Notes: generated from the letters alone by a model not told the origin. A stretch of 64,000 nucleotides of DNA from Escarpia spicata (GCA_963995525.1 OZ023207.1:3502105-3566104), one strand, 5' to 3'. Shown: positions 23,011-33,559, counted from the stretch's first letter. Numbers and translations are program-made.

Positions 23011-23030
23011 ATAACATTGCAGGTTACCAT
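20103..23030 (-). CDS. LINE ORF2 protein: endonuclease plus reverse transcriptase, intact frame
   Basis: A 975-residue open frame encodes the enzyme that nicks target DNA and copies LINE RNA in place. Endonuclease motifs lie in order: CLNARS (about 57-61), ITESW (83-87, catalytic Glu), MGDFNHG (187-193) and SSDHNQ (255-260). Reverse transcriptase motifs follow: YLDFQKAFDKVPH (619-631, first Asp), SGVPQGSVLGP (676-686) and LKFADDTK (705-712, catalytic Asp pair). The C-terminal domain ends at 975. No stop or frameshift is seen and all catalytic residues are present. The initiating ATG and next few codons (23011-23030) belong to the flanking older LINE, so the element itself supplies only the frame from codon 7 or 8 on. 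It may be catalytically sound but has no promoter or ORF1 of its own. Confidence 0.93.
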   Translation of the reverse strand: MVTCNVICDRLHLFKLDSQGGLTEKPENGGIDKDSTNKSTNNSLENSSEAGYKCVCLNARSIVNKRNELSIMVEDIDPHIIGITESWTTTDISDAELGLTGYVMFRKDRIGRKGGGVILYIKESIQAYEIKLEREADCEEAVWCNIVTGNSTLTVGLVYRSPNISIEENEKIQNAIREVSKRDCIIMGDFNHGHIQWKSLQSMGREDHKFLVLVQDPFLSQHVLEPTRGENVLDIVLSSQNELVDNVKICEPLGSSDHNQIHFTIKVKSERNSKKQYRRNFHKGRYKDMRKYLAKIDWNKTLKNKTATECWNILKSEIECIIDKFVPFKKQGKRSKKKHLSKEAIRKIKYKQMMWKSYRCTGNDEDYNNYKEALNQATAEIRNSKRSYEQQLASNIKHDSKSFYAYVRSKQKVQDMVGPLEDSAGNMISEGFIMAEDLNEYFSSVFTREDISSLPIPEAKFKGADSDYLGQLIVTPEMVAKKIRAMKENKSPGVDGIPPKLLLEIVEQISIPLATVFNLSLEEGVVPLEWKEANIIPLFKKGSRNKSENYRPVSLTSVICKLLERLIKDHMVDFLVKQNLINPSQHGFFKARSCLTNMLCFLEDITKWVDEGTPVDIVYLDFQKAFDKVPHQRLLLKLKAHGIGNGIINWIEQWLIDRRQRVVVDGEASNWKSVLSGVPQGSVLGPILFLIYINDLDDEITSKVLKFADDTKVFRRIKSDGDRQHLQDDLDRLMKWSEKWQMMFNFGKCKCLHIGHGNEEVEYTMGGTVLSTTVKEKDLGLTVSADMKISEQCGIAASKGNQILGLIRRNITYKEKDLIIPLYKTIVRPHLEYCIQAWRPYRRKDIDMLERVQRRATKMIQNLRDLSYEIRLKKCGLTTLETRRLRGDQIEVFKILKGYENIDRNMFFSVKKDRRTRGHDLALAKEQSRLDIRKFSFSQRTVNEWNRLPADCVGASSVNMFKNKIDTYLRRAGYT

Positions 23031-23260
23031 GTGGTGAATATCTATAACAACAATAAATACGGCGGTGGCATGGCTGTCTGCATAAAAGACTCGCCTCTTT
23101 TCAAACGTATAGATGATTTAGACAAAATTAATGAAGATATAGAATGTGTGTTTATTAAAATGTACAATGGTACACTTACGTTTAACAATTGCTGTCCTGA
23201 GAGCCACCTTATGAATGAGAGAATGCATTTATAAATGTTGTCATAAATTAGCATTCCATA
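23011..23260 (+). mobile_element. LINE endonuclease relic, part 2
   Basis: Continuation of the relic at 19330-20007 after the CR1 insertion: IAGYHVVNIYNNNKYGGGM and DLDKINEDIECVFIKMYNG. It decays after about 23235. Confidence 0.75.
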
Positions 23261-23595
23261 ACTGCTGGGTAGTAATATATTGCCAACCCTCTAACAGTAA
23301 CATTCCATACCTACTGGGTTGTAATATCTTGTCAACCCTCTATCAGTAACATTCCATACCTACTGGGTTGTAATATATTGTCAACCCTCTATCAGTAACA
23401 TTTTCTGTTTTTCCACCGTTAAATGACAACCCACGGCCGACTTCTACCGAAGAAGACATTGTGTAAGATATAAGTATCTGGTGCATATCGATGAGAAGTC
23501 TGTCATCCACAGTTTTGAGACATAGTCGGAGATTATGATAACTCAAACTACATACTTACAACACAGCTCACACCACTTGACGTACATTGCACGAG

Positions 23596-23985
23596 AATGA
23601 TTGTATTCTCCACTGCAAGGACATTCTGGGTGATTGTTCATACACACTACCAATTGCCTCGCAAGTGAACTAGATCGAAGGAAAAACTGCCCGTATTGAC
23701 AATGGAATCGATCCGCTCTGGTAGAAACGTGCTCTTTATATGTTTGGGGTATATAATTCTAACTGTTCGTCTTGTTATAGACGTATTCACAGCTGCTGTA
23801 GGAATTGACATATATTTGTTCTCTTCCTATCGACAATTTGGATAATTATGTATAATTCTTCGGTCAACAGTATAATTTATTTGGTCCTTTTTCAGTCAGT
23901 TCGGAATAGAGCGACTAGGATGATTTCGATATGGCTCAACCACATTATGCAGTGTATGTGGCAATACAGTAGCTTATGCTAACTC
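23596..23985 (+). pseudogene. Receptor relic (c): TM5 end to C-tail
   Basis: The plus strand reads TRMIVFSTAR, an HTHYQ segment, a TGA stop in the third intracellular loop, then MESIRSGRNVLFICLGY (TM6) and FTAAVGIDIYLFSSYR. After a frameshift TM7 is WIIMYNSSVNSIIYLV, with a C-tail MISIWLN. It is the inverted partner of 1020-1412 and starts at the same breakpoint as the other relics. Confidence 0.8.
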
Positions 23986-24399
23986 CTTCTAAAGTTTGCG
24001 TTTTTAGTCAAACTCAATGTATTAAACTATTTGTTAGTATTTTTAATTTATGGTGTCCAAGTCCAGAAAGGTTTACTTTCGTTGGGCACTCATTATAACA
24101 TAGGTTTGAAATGCCAGATATGTTGCCTATGACCCATGATTCCCTGTTCATGTGAATATCACTTATACATGAGTATGTGTGTGTTTCTTGGCATCGCGGC
24201 CATCTTTGAAAAATGACCACTACTCAAATTTACTTGTATCATAATAACAGTGTTACATAGAATCATATGTTGGTATGATATGTCGCATTATGTAATAAAC
24301 TGAATCATTCAACTTACCAACAATAACTACCTACATTTTATGAAATCAATCTCTCCAGTGTTTTCACTTTCATTGCTTTTCGAATAGGGATTTTCATGT

Positions 24400-25581
24400 T
24401 GCATCGTGATATGATAAGAATAATCATAATAATTAGGTAAATTCTTTTGTGCCTAAAACCTCTGAAACCGAACTCAGAGGTTCATCAATAAAAATGGTTA
24501 GTCAATATCAAAATCGATACGCCATATTAAAGTCGTCAGCAGAAGGATCAGTAGGACAATGAGCTAATGTAGATACGCAAGTTATAAAGGTAAGTCTCTA
24601 AATGACGGCGAAATTGTATAATATGTACAACTGATCTATCACAAACAGGGAGCATAGTCCAAAGAGTTGGTGCAGCAACAAAAATGTTCCAATATTATAT
24701 TGAGTCTAGGAACAAAAAGTAAATCAGAACTAGATCATCGAAATTGGATATGTTTCTTTTACAGGAGTTATGAATATAAATAAGGTGGTTGCTTACATGA
24801 AAGTGCCTGATAGGTAATAGTACAGATCTTAAAAGTAATACGATATCATAGAGGAAGCCAGCGCAAGGACTTCACAAGAGGCACTGAGTGAGAAAACCGT
24901 GTAGACCGAGTCATAAACCTACCTAGACAATTCTTTACACGTTGTAACCTAGTGACATCCTTAAGGTCAATATTGTAAAAAGGGAACGACAATATTCAAG
25001 CCTATTAGTAGCAGGTGCAGTTGCGATAGTTTTTGAAACAGAAAGAGGAAAATAACGTCGAATACGTCATAAATAGCAACAGTGACGTGTTTCAGAAATA
25101 TGCTGTCCAAATTGAAATTATATTGAAGATTTCGTGCTAAAGCTGCAGGCGTAGCATACTACTTAATCAAAGGTGTGGTAAAAAAGAATTTAAATTCGTT
25201 ACGCTGCCTCTGTGTACCAATTATGAGAATCTCTGTTTTATTAATCTACTCTGAATCATCCAAACGAAAATGTCATTAAGACTATTTCTGAGCTGACCTA
25301 TGGAGCAAATAAAGAAATGTAAATCTCGATATCGTCGCCGCAAAGATGATAGTTTACATTATGACTGTTACTAACATAGCTTAGTCTTGTTGTGTAGAGT
25401 GAAAGTCAAAGGCTAAAATGTAACACTGTGGAACACCACATAAAGTGGGCAATGGAGCCGAAAAGCAGTTCCCAATCTTAATGGTTTGGTATCTATCAGT
25501 AAGGTGTGAAGAAAACCAGCTCAGAGCTATGCTAGATATGCCGTACATTACCTCAGCACCATGTACTGCGCGTGGATTCAA
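24400..25581 (-). mobile_element. Antisense LINE 3' half upstream of receptor 2
   Basis: The minus strand runs from a reverse transcriptase piece (SWFSSHLTDRYQTIKIGN, LCGVPQ; 25400-25581) to the ORF2 C-terminus and an ATT-type tail near 24415-24435. Frames are broken. It belongs to the family of the 2A-bearing LINE at 44.4-49.9 kb. The left part is mirrored at 1-411. Confidence 0.8.
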
Positions 25582-25602
25582 CCGGGCACTGAGGAGCGTA
25601 AA

Positions 25603-25745
25603 CCAATCAGCAAGCGTTGCTCACTACTGATAACAGATACGTCGTAACGTACGCACTTTGTTGGAGATAGTCGGCGGTGTGACATTGATCATGACTAGCG
25701 TTGACACAAAGTGCATCTAACATACATAGAGGATATACATGAAAT
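25603..25745 (+). promoter_or_regulatory. Conserved receptor upstream block with CCAAT motif
   Basis: CCAATCAG at 25603-25610 lies 143 bp before the receptor ATG, at the same distance as in receptors 3 and 4. The sequence down to 'ggatatacatgaaat' is nearly invariant among them. Promoter role is inferred from conservation. Confidence 0.45.
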
Positions 25746-26764
25746 ATGGATGTAACACATTTTGAGGATATGAAGCCCGTCATCATCAGTGCAGTGATCG
25801 CTATCAATATAACATTGAACGTGCTCGTGATCGCGGTAATTGTAAAACATCCGCAACTGCGCGAAGATCGCACGACGCTCTTCATGTTGTCTCTCACGCT
25901 GTGTGATCTCGCCAACGGCTGTACAACGATGCCAATCAGCGCTGCTTTGTGTTCGAACGTGACGCCGAATGTACGTAACATGACTCCTTACCTGACTAAG
26001 ATTCAACTAGTCTGCAATTGTTGGTTAGTATTCAACTCCATGCACAGTCTCTGTTGGGCGACCGTGTGCAAGATGGTCGCCATAACGAAACCGCTGCGAT
26101 ATGAACAAATCCTCACTACGAGTAGATGTTACGTCATCATTTGTTGCATTTGGTTGACAGGGGCGGTTTTAGCTGTGGCATTTCTCCAAGGAGCGACAAC
26201 ATGGGACATTGACACATGCATGTTCAATTTAGAACGAACTTCTGCAATTGAAGCTACATTTCTTACAGGTTTGGTACTGATAATAGCAGTACCGATCATT
26301 GTCATCGTTTATGCCAATGCAAGGATACTCTCTGTGATTGTGCGAACTCACCTTCAAATAACCGCGCAAGTGAACTCAATCGGTGGTGGAGCTGCCTATG
26401 TTGAAAGCATTCCATCGTTGACTATGAAATCCATTCGCTCTGGTAGAATATTTTGTTTATATGTTTGTCGTATCTGATTCTAACTATTCCTATTGCAATA
26501 TACTTATTCACAACAGTCATAGGTATGGACAAGTATTTGCCTATTTCGTATAGATTTGCAGCAGTTTGGATAATGATGTGTAATTCGTCGGTCAATAGTA
26601 TTATTTATTTAGTCTTTTTCCCGTCAGTTCGAAGTAAAACGGCCAGAATGATTTCGACGTGGTTCAAAAATTGTACACAGTGTATAGTGACATACTCGCT
26701 AGTATTTGCTAAGTTTGTGTTTTCCTTTTCAATAAAACTGACATTGTTGAATTATTTTCAGTAG
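25746..26764 (+). pseudogene. Rhodopsin-class 7TM receptor 2 (single-base deletion)
   Basis: This is a single-exon receptor of the local family with TM1-TM7 all present. It keeps the ATG (MDVTHFEDMKP), the TM2 Asp (LTLCDLANG), the pre-TM3 Cys, CKMVAITKPLRY after TM3, and the ECL2 Cys in DTCMF. One base is missing near 26447-26449 (tagaatatt against tagaagtatt in the paralogues). This shifts the frame at the start of TM6 and stops it at 26475-26477. The other frame continues intact through TM6, VNSIIYL in TM7 and a longer C-tail to 26764. The rest of the sequence is well kept, so the lesion looks recent; an assembly or sequencing error is an alternative. Confidence 0.85.
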
Positions 26765-26944
26765 GTTTGTTTACTGTTAAAACGTTTCGTATAGTAGCAC
26801 TGCATATGTGCATACGTGCATATATTTTTAGTGCGTGTGAGTATATGTGTAAACGTGCATATGTAAATTCGTGCTTGTTTGCTTGTGTGCATACGTTCGT
26901 AAGTACATGCGCTTGCGTGAACACGTACGTGCACGGTTAACGTA

Positions 26945-27058
26945 TCGACCCATACCTCAGAAAGGGTTGGACTCTTGATAAGCTAAAGGGCTACCTTGTC
27001 CACCTGCCATATAGGGTTTATTATCTGGGAGGCAATCTGGTTAAATCTTGTTAAATCT
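26945..27058 (+). mobile_element. 3'-end fragment of the same CR1 LINE family
   Basis: This 114-bp block matches the 3' untranslated end of the 20008-23010 element in the opposite orientation: ttggactcttg, ctaccttgtccacctg, gggaggcaatc, then the terminal ttaaatcttg repeat. It is a severely 5'-truncated insertion lying beside the older LINE relic, which resumes at 27060. Confidence 0.85.
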
Positions 27059-28190
27059 TATTTCAAAAGCTAAACAAAGAAAGTGGTCTTACCATTTGAA
27101 ATTAACCGTGGGTCAGACACAAGCATTCTACTTTTCACTGATCCTGATACAAATTAGTATTGTGAATGTACTCAAAACAATAATAAGTAAAATTGTCATT
27201 TTGAAGATACATTTAATAAGTCATGTTTACAATTGTGTGTAACAGATACAATATTTTCTGTTGTTTATGTCAGTATCAGAAGTCAGCTTCGCCACTATCA
27301 ACAATTCGAACATTATTTTACCAATATCAGACTCTCGTTTTTGGTAATTCGACTTTCTGAAATCTAGGTTCCAGGAAAGCATTGTCGAAAATTATTGCAT
27401 TGCAGGTTACCATATGGTGAATAACTATTAGAACAATAAAAGGGAGGCGGCGAGGCTATCTGCATAACAATTTCGCTTCTTTACAAATGTAGAGAAGATT
27501 TAGACAAAATTAATGAAGATATAGAATGTGTATTTATTAGAATGGACAAGGGTACACTTACGTTTAATAGGAACATCAGTACTGGAGTCGAATACAGGCC
27601 GCCAGACAAAGACATCAATGCCTTTACAGCATTCTTGAATGCTATCGTAACAAAACTATTGATAAAGAAAACTGCTTATGCTCTCTCGTTGTAACATCAG
27701 TCTGCTGAATGTGGACAAACGTGTATCTAGCCCTAGTTTTGTTATTGTATGTATGTCATATATTCCTCTAGTTAGCAAACCAAATTGATAACTGCTACAT
27801 ATTGGCACACTTATTGACAATAAATTTACTAATAACCTAACTATCAATAGCATAGAAACATATTTAAGGATACTATGTTCTGACATATCAGATCATTTTA
27901 TTGTCTCCTATATCGATGATAATTGTTGTTGAAAATATGTAATCGCAAAATGCATAACAAAAAGGCTTTATCTCGAACAGACCATTGCAAGGTTTACAAC
28001 AAATATATGTAATTGTGTCTGTTCTATTGTAATTTCTCAGTTTGAAGACCCAAATAATGCATACGTGCTGCCTTCTATTCAGAGTTGGGAAAGTATTACT
28101 CTAACAGCTTTCCTGAAATAAATATTAAACAAATATACAGTAATAAAAAACCATGGCTTTCAGACGGTTTGAAAACATCCACACAATAAA
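27059..28190 (+). mobile_element. LINE endonuclease relic downstream of receptor 2
   Basis: The plus strand carries decayed endonuclease and linker pieces: NRGSDTSIL, DLDKINEDIECVFIRM, ISTGVEYRPPDKDIN and CSDISDHFIVSYID. It is the same repeat as 36410-37850 and 55810-57220 in the arms of IR-II. Stops and frameshifts are frequent. Confidence 0.7.
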
Positions 28191-28479
28191 ATGCGATGTC
28201 TTCACATTTGATGCACGTAAACAGAAATATTTTAATGCTGCCTTTAATTCACACACTTTTATTATAATGCATTGTTCCAGTTATATGATTTCTGGTTACC
28301 ATGAGGTGACCCGGCAATACAATTTGCCCTTTTTCGAACATTACAACTGTTGTCATGTGTTGCTATTGTTGTATCAAACAAGCTGCGGCCACACATAGGT
28401 ACATAGTTAATTCGCTCTCTAGTATGATGCATACAATAAATTATTTGTTAAAAAACCATCCGTTATTGATGAAACTAAC

Positions 28480-29950
28480 TATAATTATAATAATAGAGTA
28501 TTTCTTTAGCGCTAATTCGGATTGATGCGCTGTACAAGCAATACAATAAATGTACATTAATATATTACAAACAAATCACTGGTTTTAAGACATATAATGC
28601 TTAATATAAAAATATAAAAACTAATTTTAAATAATACTAGTATTATAAAATAATGTCAGTCACGACGAAACTATTTAAATTAGTTAAAATGTATAATAAA
28701 AATAAAAGTCTTTAAAGTCTTTCTAAACCTATTCAGTGTCCATGATGCACGGATATCCACTCGTAGTTCATTCTACAGTCGCGTTGCCTCTGCGCCAAAT
28801 TCCAAGTCGCCTATGCAATTCTTCATGGTGCCTCGGTGCAGTGTTGGCGAATAGTCCAGGCGTAGGCGTCCATCACGTTGTCGTGGCTTCACAAGTTCTG
28901 CCACATAAGACGGCAACAAACCATGAATAAAATTGTAAGTCACCACCAACACCTTTAACACAATTCGACTCGCAACTGGAAGCCAATGCAGTTCCTTTAA
29001 CACTGGTGTTATGTGGTCATGTCTGCTGGTGCGTGTTACTAGTCTGGCTGCATTGTTCTGGACTCGCTGCAACCGAGCTGTCTGGGATAATGGGGAAGAT
29101 GTGCGAGGGTGCTTTGTTATAGTCCAAGCGAGAGGTGGCGAGTGCGCTGACCACACTTTTTCGCGGCTTCAGCTGTAAGATAGTGCCGTATTGATGACAG
29201 TCTGTACATACGGTATTTACATGCAGCACACACAGCAGTCACGTGATGTGTCATCGTCATATGTTGGTCCATGAAAATTCAAAATTCCGTAGGCCGTCTA
29301 CTGATGAAATTGCATCGTCTCCCATGGTCATAGAGTAACCTTCGTACATCTTGAGATGATGTTTTGATGTAAAGATGATCATCTTAGTTTTTTGGTCAAT
29401 TAGTGTCACAATGCGCAGCGCCATATATCGCCTGACTTCCCCAATGCAATCTTTGATTCGCCTCATTTGTTCCGCTTGGTCGCCTGTTATAGCTGGATTG
29501 CACGTAGCCTATAGCTGAAGGACATCAGCATATGTATCGTACTCTATTTCATATCTTTTGAATATGCGCTGCATTGGTGAGGTATAGGGTGAAGATATAT
29601 CGGCCAAGGACCGAGCCCTGTGGCACACCACTCTGTAGCGGAATAGACTCGGATGTTATTGAGTCAATCTGGACACGATGGGTGTCGTCTCCCAAGTACG
29701 TCCGCAACCATGACAATGCTGTTTTGCTCACACCGTACTCGTCATGCAGTAGTGTCAGCAAGTGCTTATGGTCAATCGTTTCAAATGCGGCTGATAAATC
29801 CAACATGAAAAACAGGATTCTTGTCAAGCGCACCAGCTATATCATGCTGGATACGCAATAGGGCAGTCTCTGTACTGTGAAGCATCTTATATGCTGATTG
29901 GTATTCTTCATGTTATCAGATATATCGCAATAAGCTTAACTCAGTTTGAA
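28480..29950 (-). mobile_element. L2-type LINE fragment, reverse transcriptase to 3' end
   Basis: The minus strand encodes LHSTETALLRIQHDIAGAL, then MLDLSAAFETIDHKHLL (motif A) and LQSGVPQGSVLG (motif B). After a deletion that removes the YADD region, the C-terminus follows: AARLVTRTSRHDHITPVLKE and LHWLPV. The 3' end has 'gcgctaaagaaatac'. The same element, at the same insertion site beside 'ttattgatgaaactaacta', is present at 57290-57749. It is not functional. Confidence 0.8.
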
Positions 29951-30149
29951 AAATAAAGAATTAAAATATTATCAAAACTTGCAAAGGCAACATTAATCGA
30001 ATCTTGTTTAATCATGGCAACTCATCAAGCAAATTATTAATAACAATAACAAATATCCAAAATCTTCGAATATGACTATTAATAAACAGCTAATAAGTAA
30101 TTGCCTATAATTTCAATAATTATTATGTTATTATTGGATCATCATTGGC

Positions 30150-30535
30150 CGAAAATATTAGCCCAAACAGTATTGACACTTCGATGTATATTAACCATTG
30201 AAACTTGCACACAATATTTCTTTCACCTGTTGAAGCGAATGAAGTAGAAACTATACTTAAATATCTAAAAATATCAAACCCTGGATGGGACTTAATAACT
30301 CCACATATCATTACATTAAATTACCAGGCTTTCCTATTTCCCTGAACACACTTCATTTACTTATTGTCAGTTAAAGTGTTTTTTGAAACGATATGAACAT
30401 TACAAAAGTTATCCCAATAACCTAAGGAGGTGACAAGACAATTGTAAATAATTTCCGCTCAATATCGATTTTGCCATTTTGTTCACTAGCAGTTTTTCTT
30501 GACTTCAGTTAGGCACTCGATACAGCTCTTTAGAT
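30150..30535 (+). mobile_element. LINE reverse transcriptase relic
   Basis: The plus strand reads SPVEANEVETILKYLKI, PGWDLITPHII, then NNFRSISILPFCS and VFLDFS-ALDTAL, the N-terminal fingers and motif A region of a LINE reverse transcriptase, with stops. It probably continues the relic at 27059-28190, split by the L2-type insertion. Confidence 0.65.
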
Positions 30536-30539
30536 ATTT

Positions 30540-31590
30540 TAAAAACTTAGATTATGAAGTTGATAATGAATGTGAGAATGTCTTAATGATGCTTAGATAC
30601 CTAACAATTGATGAGCATTTATATTTTTTGATTCTTTACGATCATGTGCCTGTTCTCGCGTCACTCAAGTTAAACTTTCGAAAATTAGTTACTCAGATCC
30701 TAAAAAGCATGATGATTACAACGGTCCGCTCCCTTTGTTTGCTAATAAATGAATACATCACCACGCATCCGTAGAAAATGACATAAATGTATAGAATGCA
30801 GCCATTAAACAACAGCCTTACAAACCTACCGAGTGGGCGGAGCTTAGCATGTAAACATTTAGTGCGCATGACCAGAGTCTGCCAACCTACTCTGTAGTTG
30901 TACCATGACTCTTCTAGCGGGCAACATGATTGTATACAAACAAGTCTCGCCATATGTTGGATAATTTATAATTATACTTGAATACGCCATTTGACCGTGT
31001 TTTAAGTCTCAGTGGTTAAATATACGTACTAGCAGCCTTCGTCAGTCAACCGTTTTCACTAATAGAGGTATACTTTCTCAATCAATATTCCGTCGAACAG
31101 ATTAAATGTATATTAGGCCACATATTCGCAAATGGTGTAATGCGTTTAGGTGAATCCGGTATGTAACGGAAACATATTATATAACAATGCAGCTAGGTGC
31201 CCCATGTGAAATAATTACTTTGTTTTGTCAATGTTAGTAAAGTTTAATTTAATTAGTGTATGTGTTAAGATTGACAGGGATAGTGAACTATTATATATTC
31301 GACACTACATAACTTACACAATACACAGTTCACGTCTGTATATCCTAATCTAGCGCAAACGTGAATATCGATATTTTAGTTCAACATAAAAATCCTAAGT
31401 ATTCGTAGGATAATCCATTGCTTATTACCCCCTCGCGCTTTGTACAATAGCAACATCACTGTTAATGTCAAGCCTTTCACTGAACTATCACTGATGTTGA
31501 AATCTCCATTTTATGTACACCTTTCAAACTAATGTCCTTTGTGGTTGATAGATTCGGTATCCATTTGTCCGACAATAATTATGACGACTG
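30540..31590. other. Non-coding
   Basis: No gene or repeat recognised; AT-rich. Confidence 0.5.
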
Positions 31591-31599
31591 CAGCATCAC

Positions 31600-31785
31600 G
31601 TGACCATGGTTATGATGGAAGATGTCAGCCGACGACGGCATCCATCTCTCTGACAACGTAGCTTCAGTGACGTCAGATAACCATAGTTATTATACTTGGA
31701 TGTTGGAAGGCGACAGCTACCATCTGTCTGAAGACAATGTATCAGTGACGTCACGTGATCATGTATAATCACTACACCCAGATAT
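31600..31785. repeat. Two-unit degenerate tandem repeat with TGACGTCA sites
   Basis: Two units of about 90 bp share a cgtgaccatggttat-like start, a gacg(g)catccatctctctga-like middle and an end with tgacgtca. CRE-type TGACGTCA palindromes lie near 31668-31675 and 31748-31755. No gene starts nearby, so a regulatory role is not supported. Confidence 0.5.
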
Positions 31786-32559
31786 TGAAAAAGGATGGCT
31801 TCTGGTGAATCAATAACTTCGTGTATAGAATCGAAGTAACAACAAAGTGCTCGGACTGCTTCGTATACACAAACATAGCAACAATAAAATAACCGGAATA
31901 CTTTGTTTACAGAAACATAGTAACAACAACATAGGCATGTGGTGTCTTCTAGAGTATGGATTACCATGAAATTCATCACGAGTGTCCAGCCATTTCCGCC
32001 AGGCAGAACAAGCTACGGAGACACAGAATGCAAATGTATAAATCGTGTTATATCTAAACAGTAACAACATGGTTCCATTTATGTTTGGACTAGAGTATGG
32101 ATCTATGAACAACTCGCATATATAAATTAAACATTATAGTATATCCTGTTATAAACCATAATTTGATTGCAATGATACTGAGCGATACCAGGATGAACAC
32201 ATCGTCGTTACGTGGCTTACGTTCGTGCACCGTCCAAACCAGTGTTCCCTGAGGGTTATGTTGTTATCTTGTTCCGTTTGAATGCGTCGGTGAATGTCTA
32301 AGCTGAAATGTCAGCTACACTTGCTATTAAATCTGATTGGTACACGTGCCACCATTCAATGTAAACATTTCGGGTTTAAGAAAAAACAACATAATCACGT
32401 GACAATGCCGCTTTGCCCCGGAATTGCGCGCTGCACGAACTTTGGACGATCTATTATACATTTTATGTTGTGTTGACGTTTTATATTCATATTCTAGTCA
32501 AGCTTGTCTTATTAAATGTCATTACCCATATTGTATGTGGGTGCAGTACATCACGTAGG

Positions 32560-33540
32560 TATGCCTACTCAAACTCTTCATATTCTCCACGCGAATAGGC
32601 AACTTTGTCTTGCACCTGGCTTGTATAGCGGAAATGATTCCAGTATTCAATGCCGCTGGCCACTTCGCTTACGCCAAATGTGCCCGTCTTCAGCAAATGG
32701 CAATGTCTTATGAAATTGCTGAAGGTAAATGGAGGCATTACCCACAGTTGAGGCATCACGGATTCTATTTTAGCAAAGTTCACAGTTCCATTACCCAAAT
32801 GCATTCCGATATGTGCAGCGCTTGGGGAGTTTGCTAGAGTGAACTCATCAACGTCTCATCAGCACCGGGATTTGAGACCTGAGTCCGAGCGCCTCTCTCA
32901 AAAGCACTGCAAGGTGTTCACTAGCTGACTTCTTCGCTGCTCATCCACCTTTCCGGTCTGACAACAGAACTCTCATCGACATATCAACAGGAGTAGTCGA
33001 GGTTCCAAATGTGAACTATGATAACACTTTTGAAGTCGGAAAGGCTGCAGCAACAAAATTGATTTTCAAGATGAAGAGGGGTGACAGGGTCATCAACATG
33101 GCTGCGGGGGCTTATCAGTTTACATGCACGGACCAGACGTGCGCAATCACCCAAATCTCCTATTTCAGAGAATGATAGTTTTTTGTTTTATAACCACCAA
33201 GAAATGGAGGAGTTCCTCACATAAGAGCTCAGCCAGCAGCTCCCAGCTCTATGTCAGCCAGCAGCCCCCAGCTCTATGTCAGTATGGTCTACTCAGAAAG
33301 AACAACAAGAGTGATCTGTCCATCTCCCTAAAAGAATCTGTGGAGGAATGCAGTCTGACTACTTCGGACAACATCACTTTGGTGCTTGATGGTGGTCATT
33401 TGCTGAACACCGTCAAGTGGCCGACTGACGCAACCTACCACGAGATTGCTACCAACTACGTGAAACATGTCTGCATCCAATTCACAGGTATGCCAGTCAT
33501 AGTGATGTTTGACGGTTAGTGCTCGGCAAAAACCTCCACA
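32560..33540 (+). pseudogene. Relic of a conserved repeat-borne ORF of unknown function
   Basis: Three plus-strand segments in different frames look like one decayed protein: MIPVFNAAGHFAYAKCARL (32630-32690), LIDISTGVVEVPNVNYD (about 32970-33020) followed by KAAATKLIFKMKRGDRV, and a C-terminal piece with LLFQRMI and NITLVLDGGHLLNTVKWP ending in VIVMFDG (33520). I recognise the order (a W/ML..AAGH..YA box, a ..I.TGV....VN box, LFQR, then LDGG.LL..V.W) as a recurring uncharacterised invertebrate protein type, often in repeats. Its biochemical function is unknown to me. A large central part is deleted. Confidence 0.55.
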
Positions 33541-33559
33541 AAAAACACTGAGCACTAGT

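Larger units (their letters stand above)
16395..24811. repeat. Inverted repeat I, right arm
   Basis: Reverse complement of 1-3735 and beyond, expanded by two insertions that are absent from the left arm: a 5'-truncated LINE with a long direct repeat (16867-18116 plus one repeat copy) and the CR1 LINE at 20008-23010. The inversion therefore predates both insertions, or the left arm lost both. Confidence 0.88.

Noticed and set aside
31596..32112. Leu/Cys-rich minus-strand frames as membrane proteins
   Set aside because: They come from short degenerate tandem repeats, overlap each other in two frames and show no topology or homology signal.
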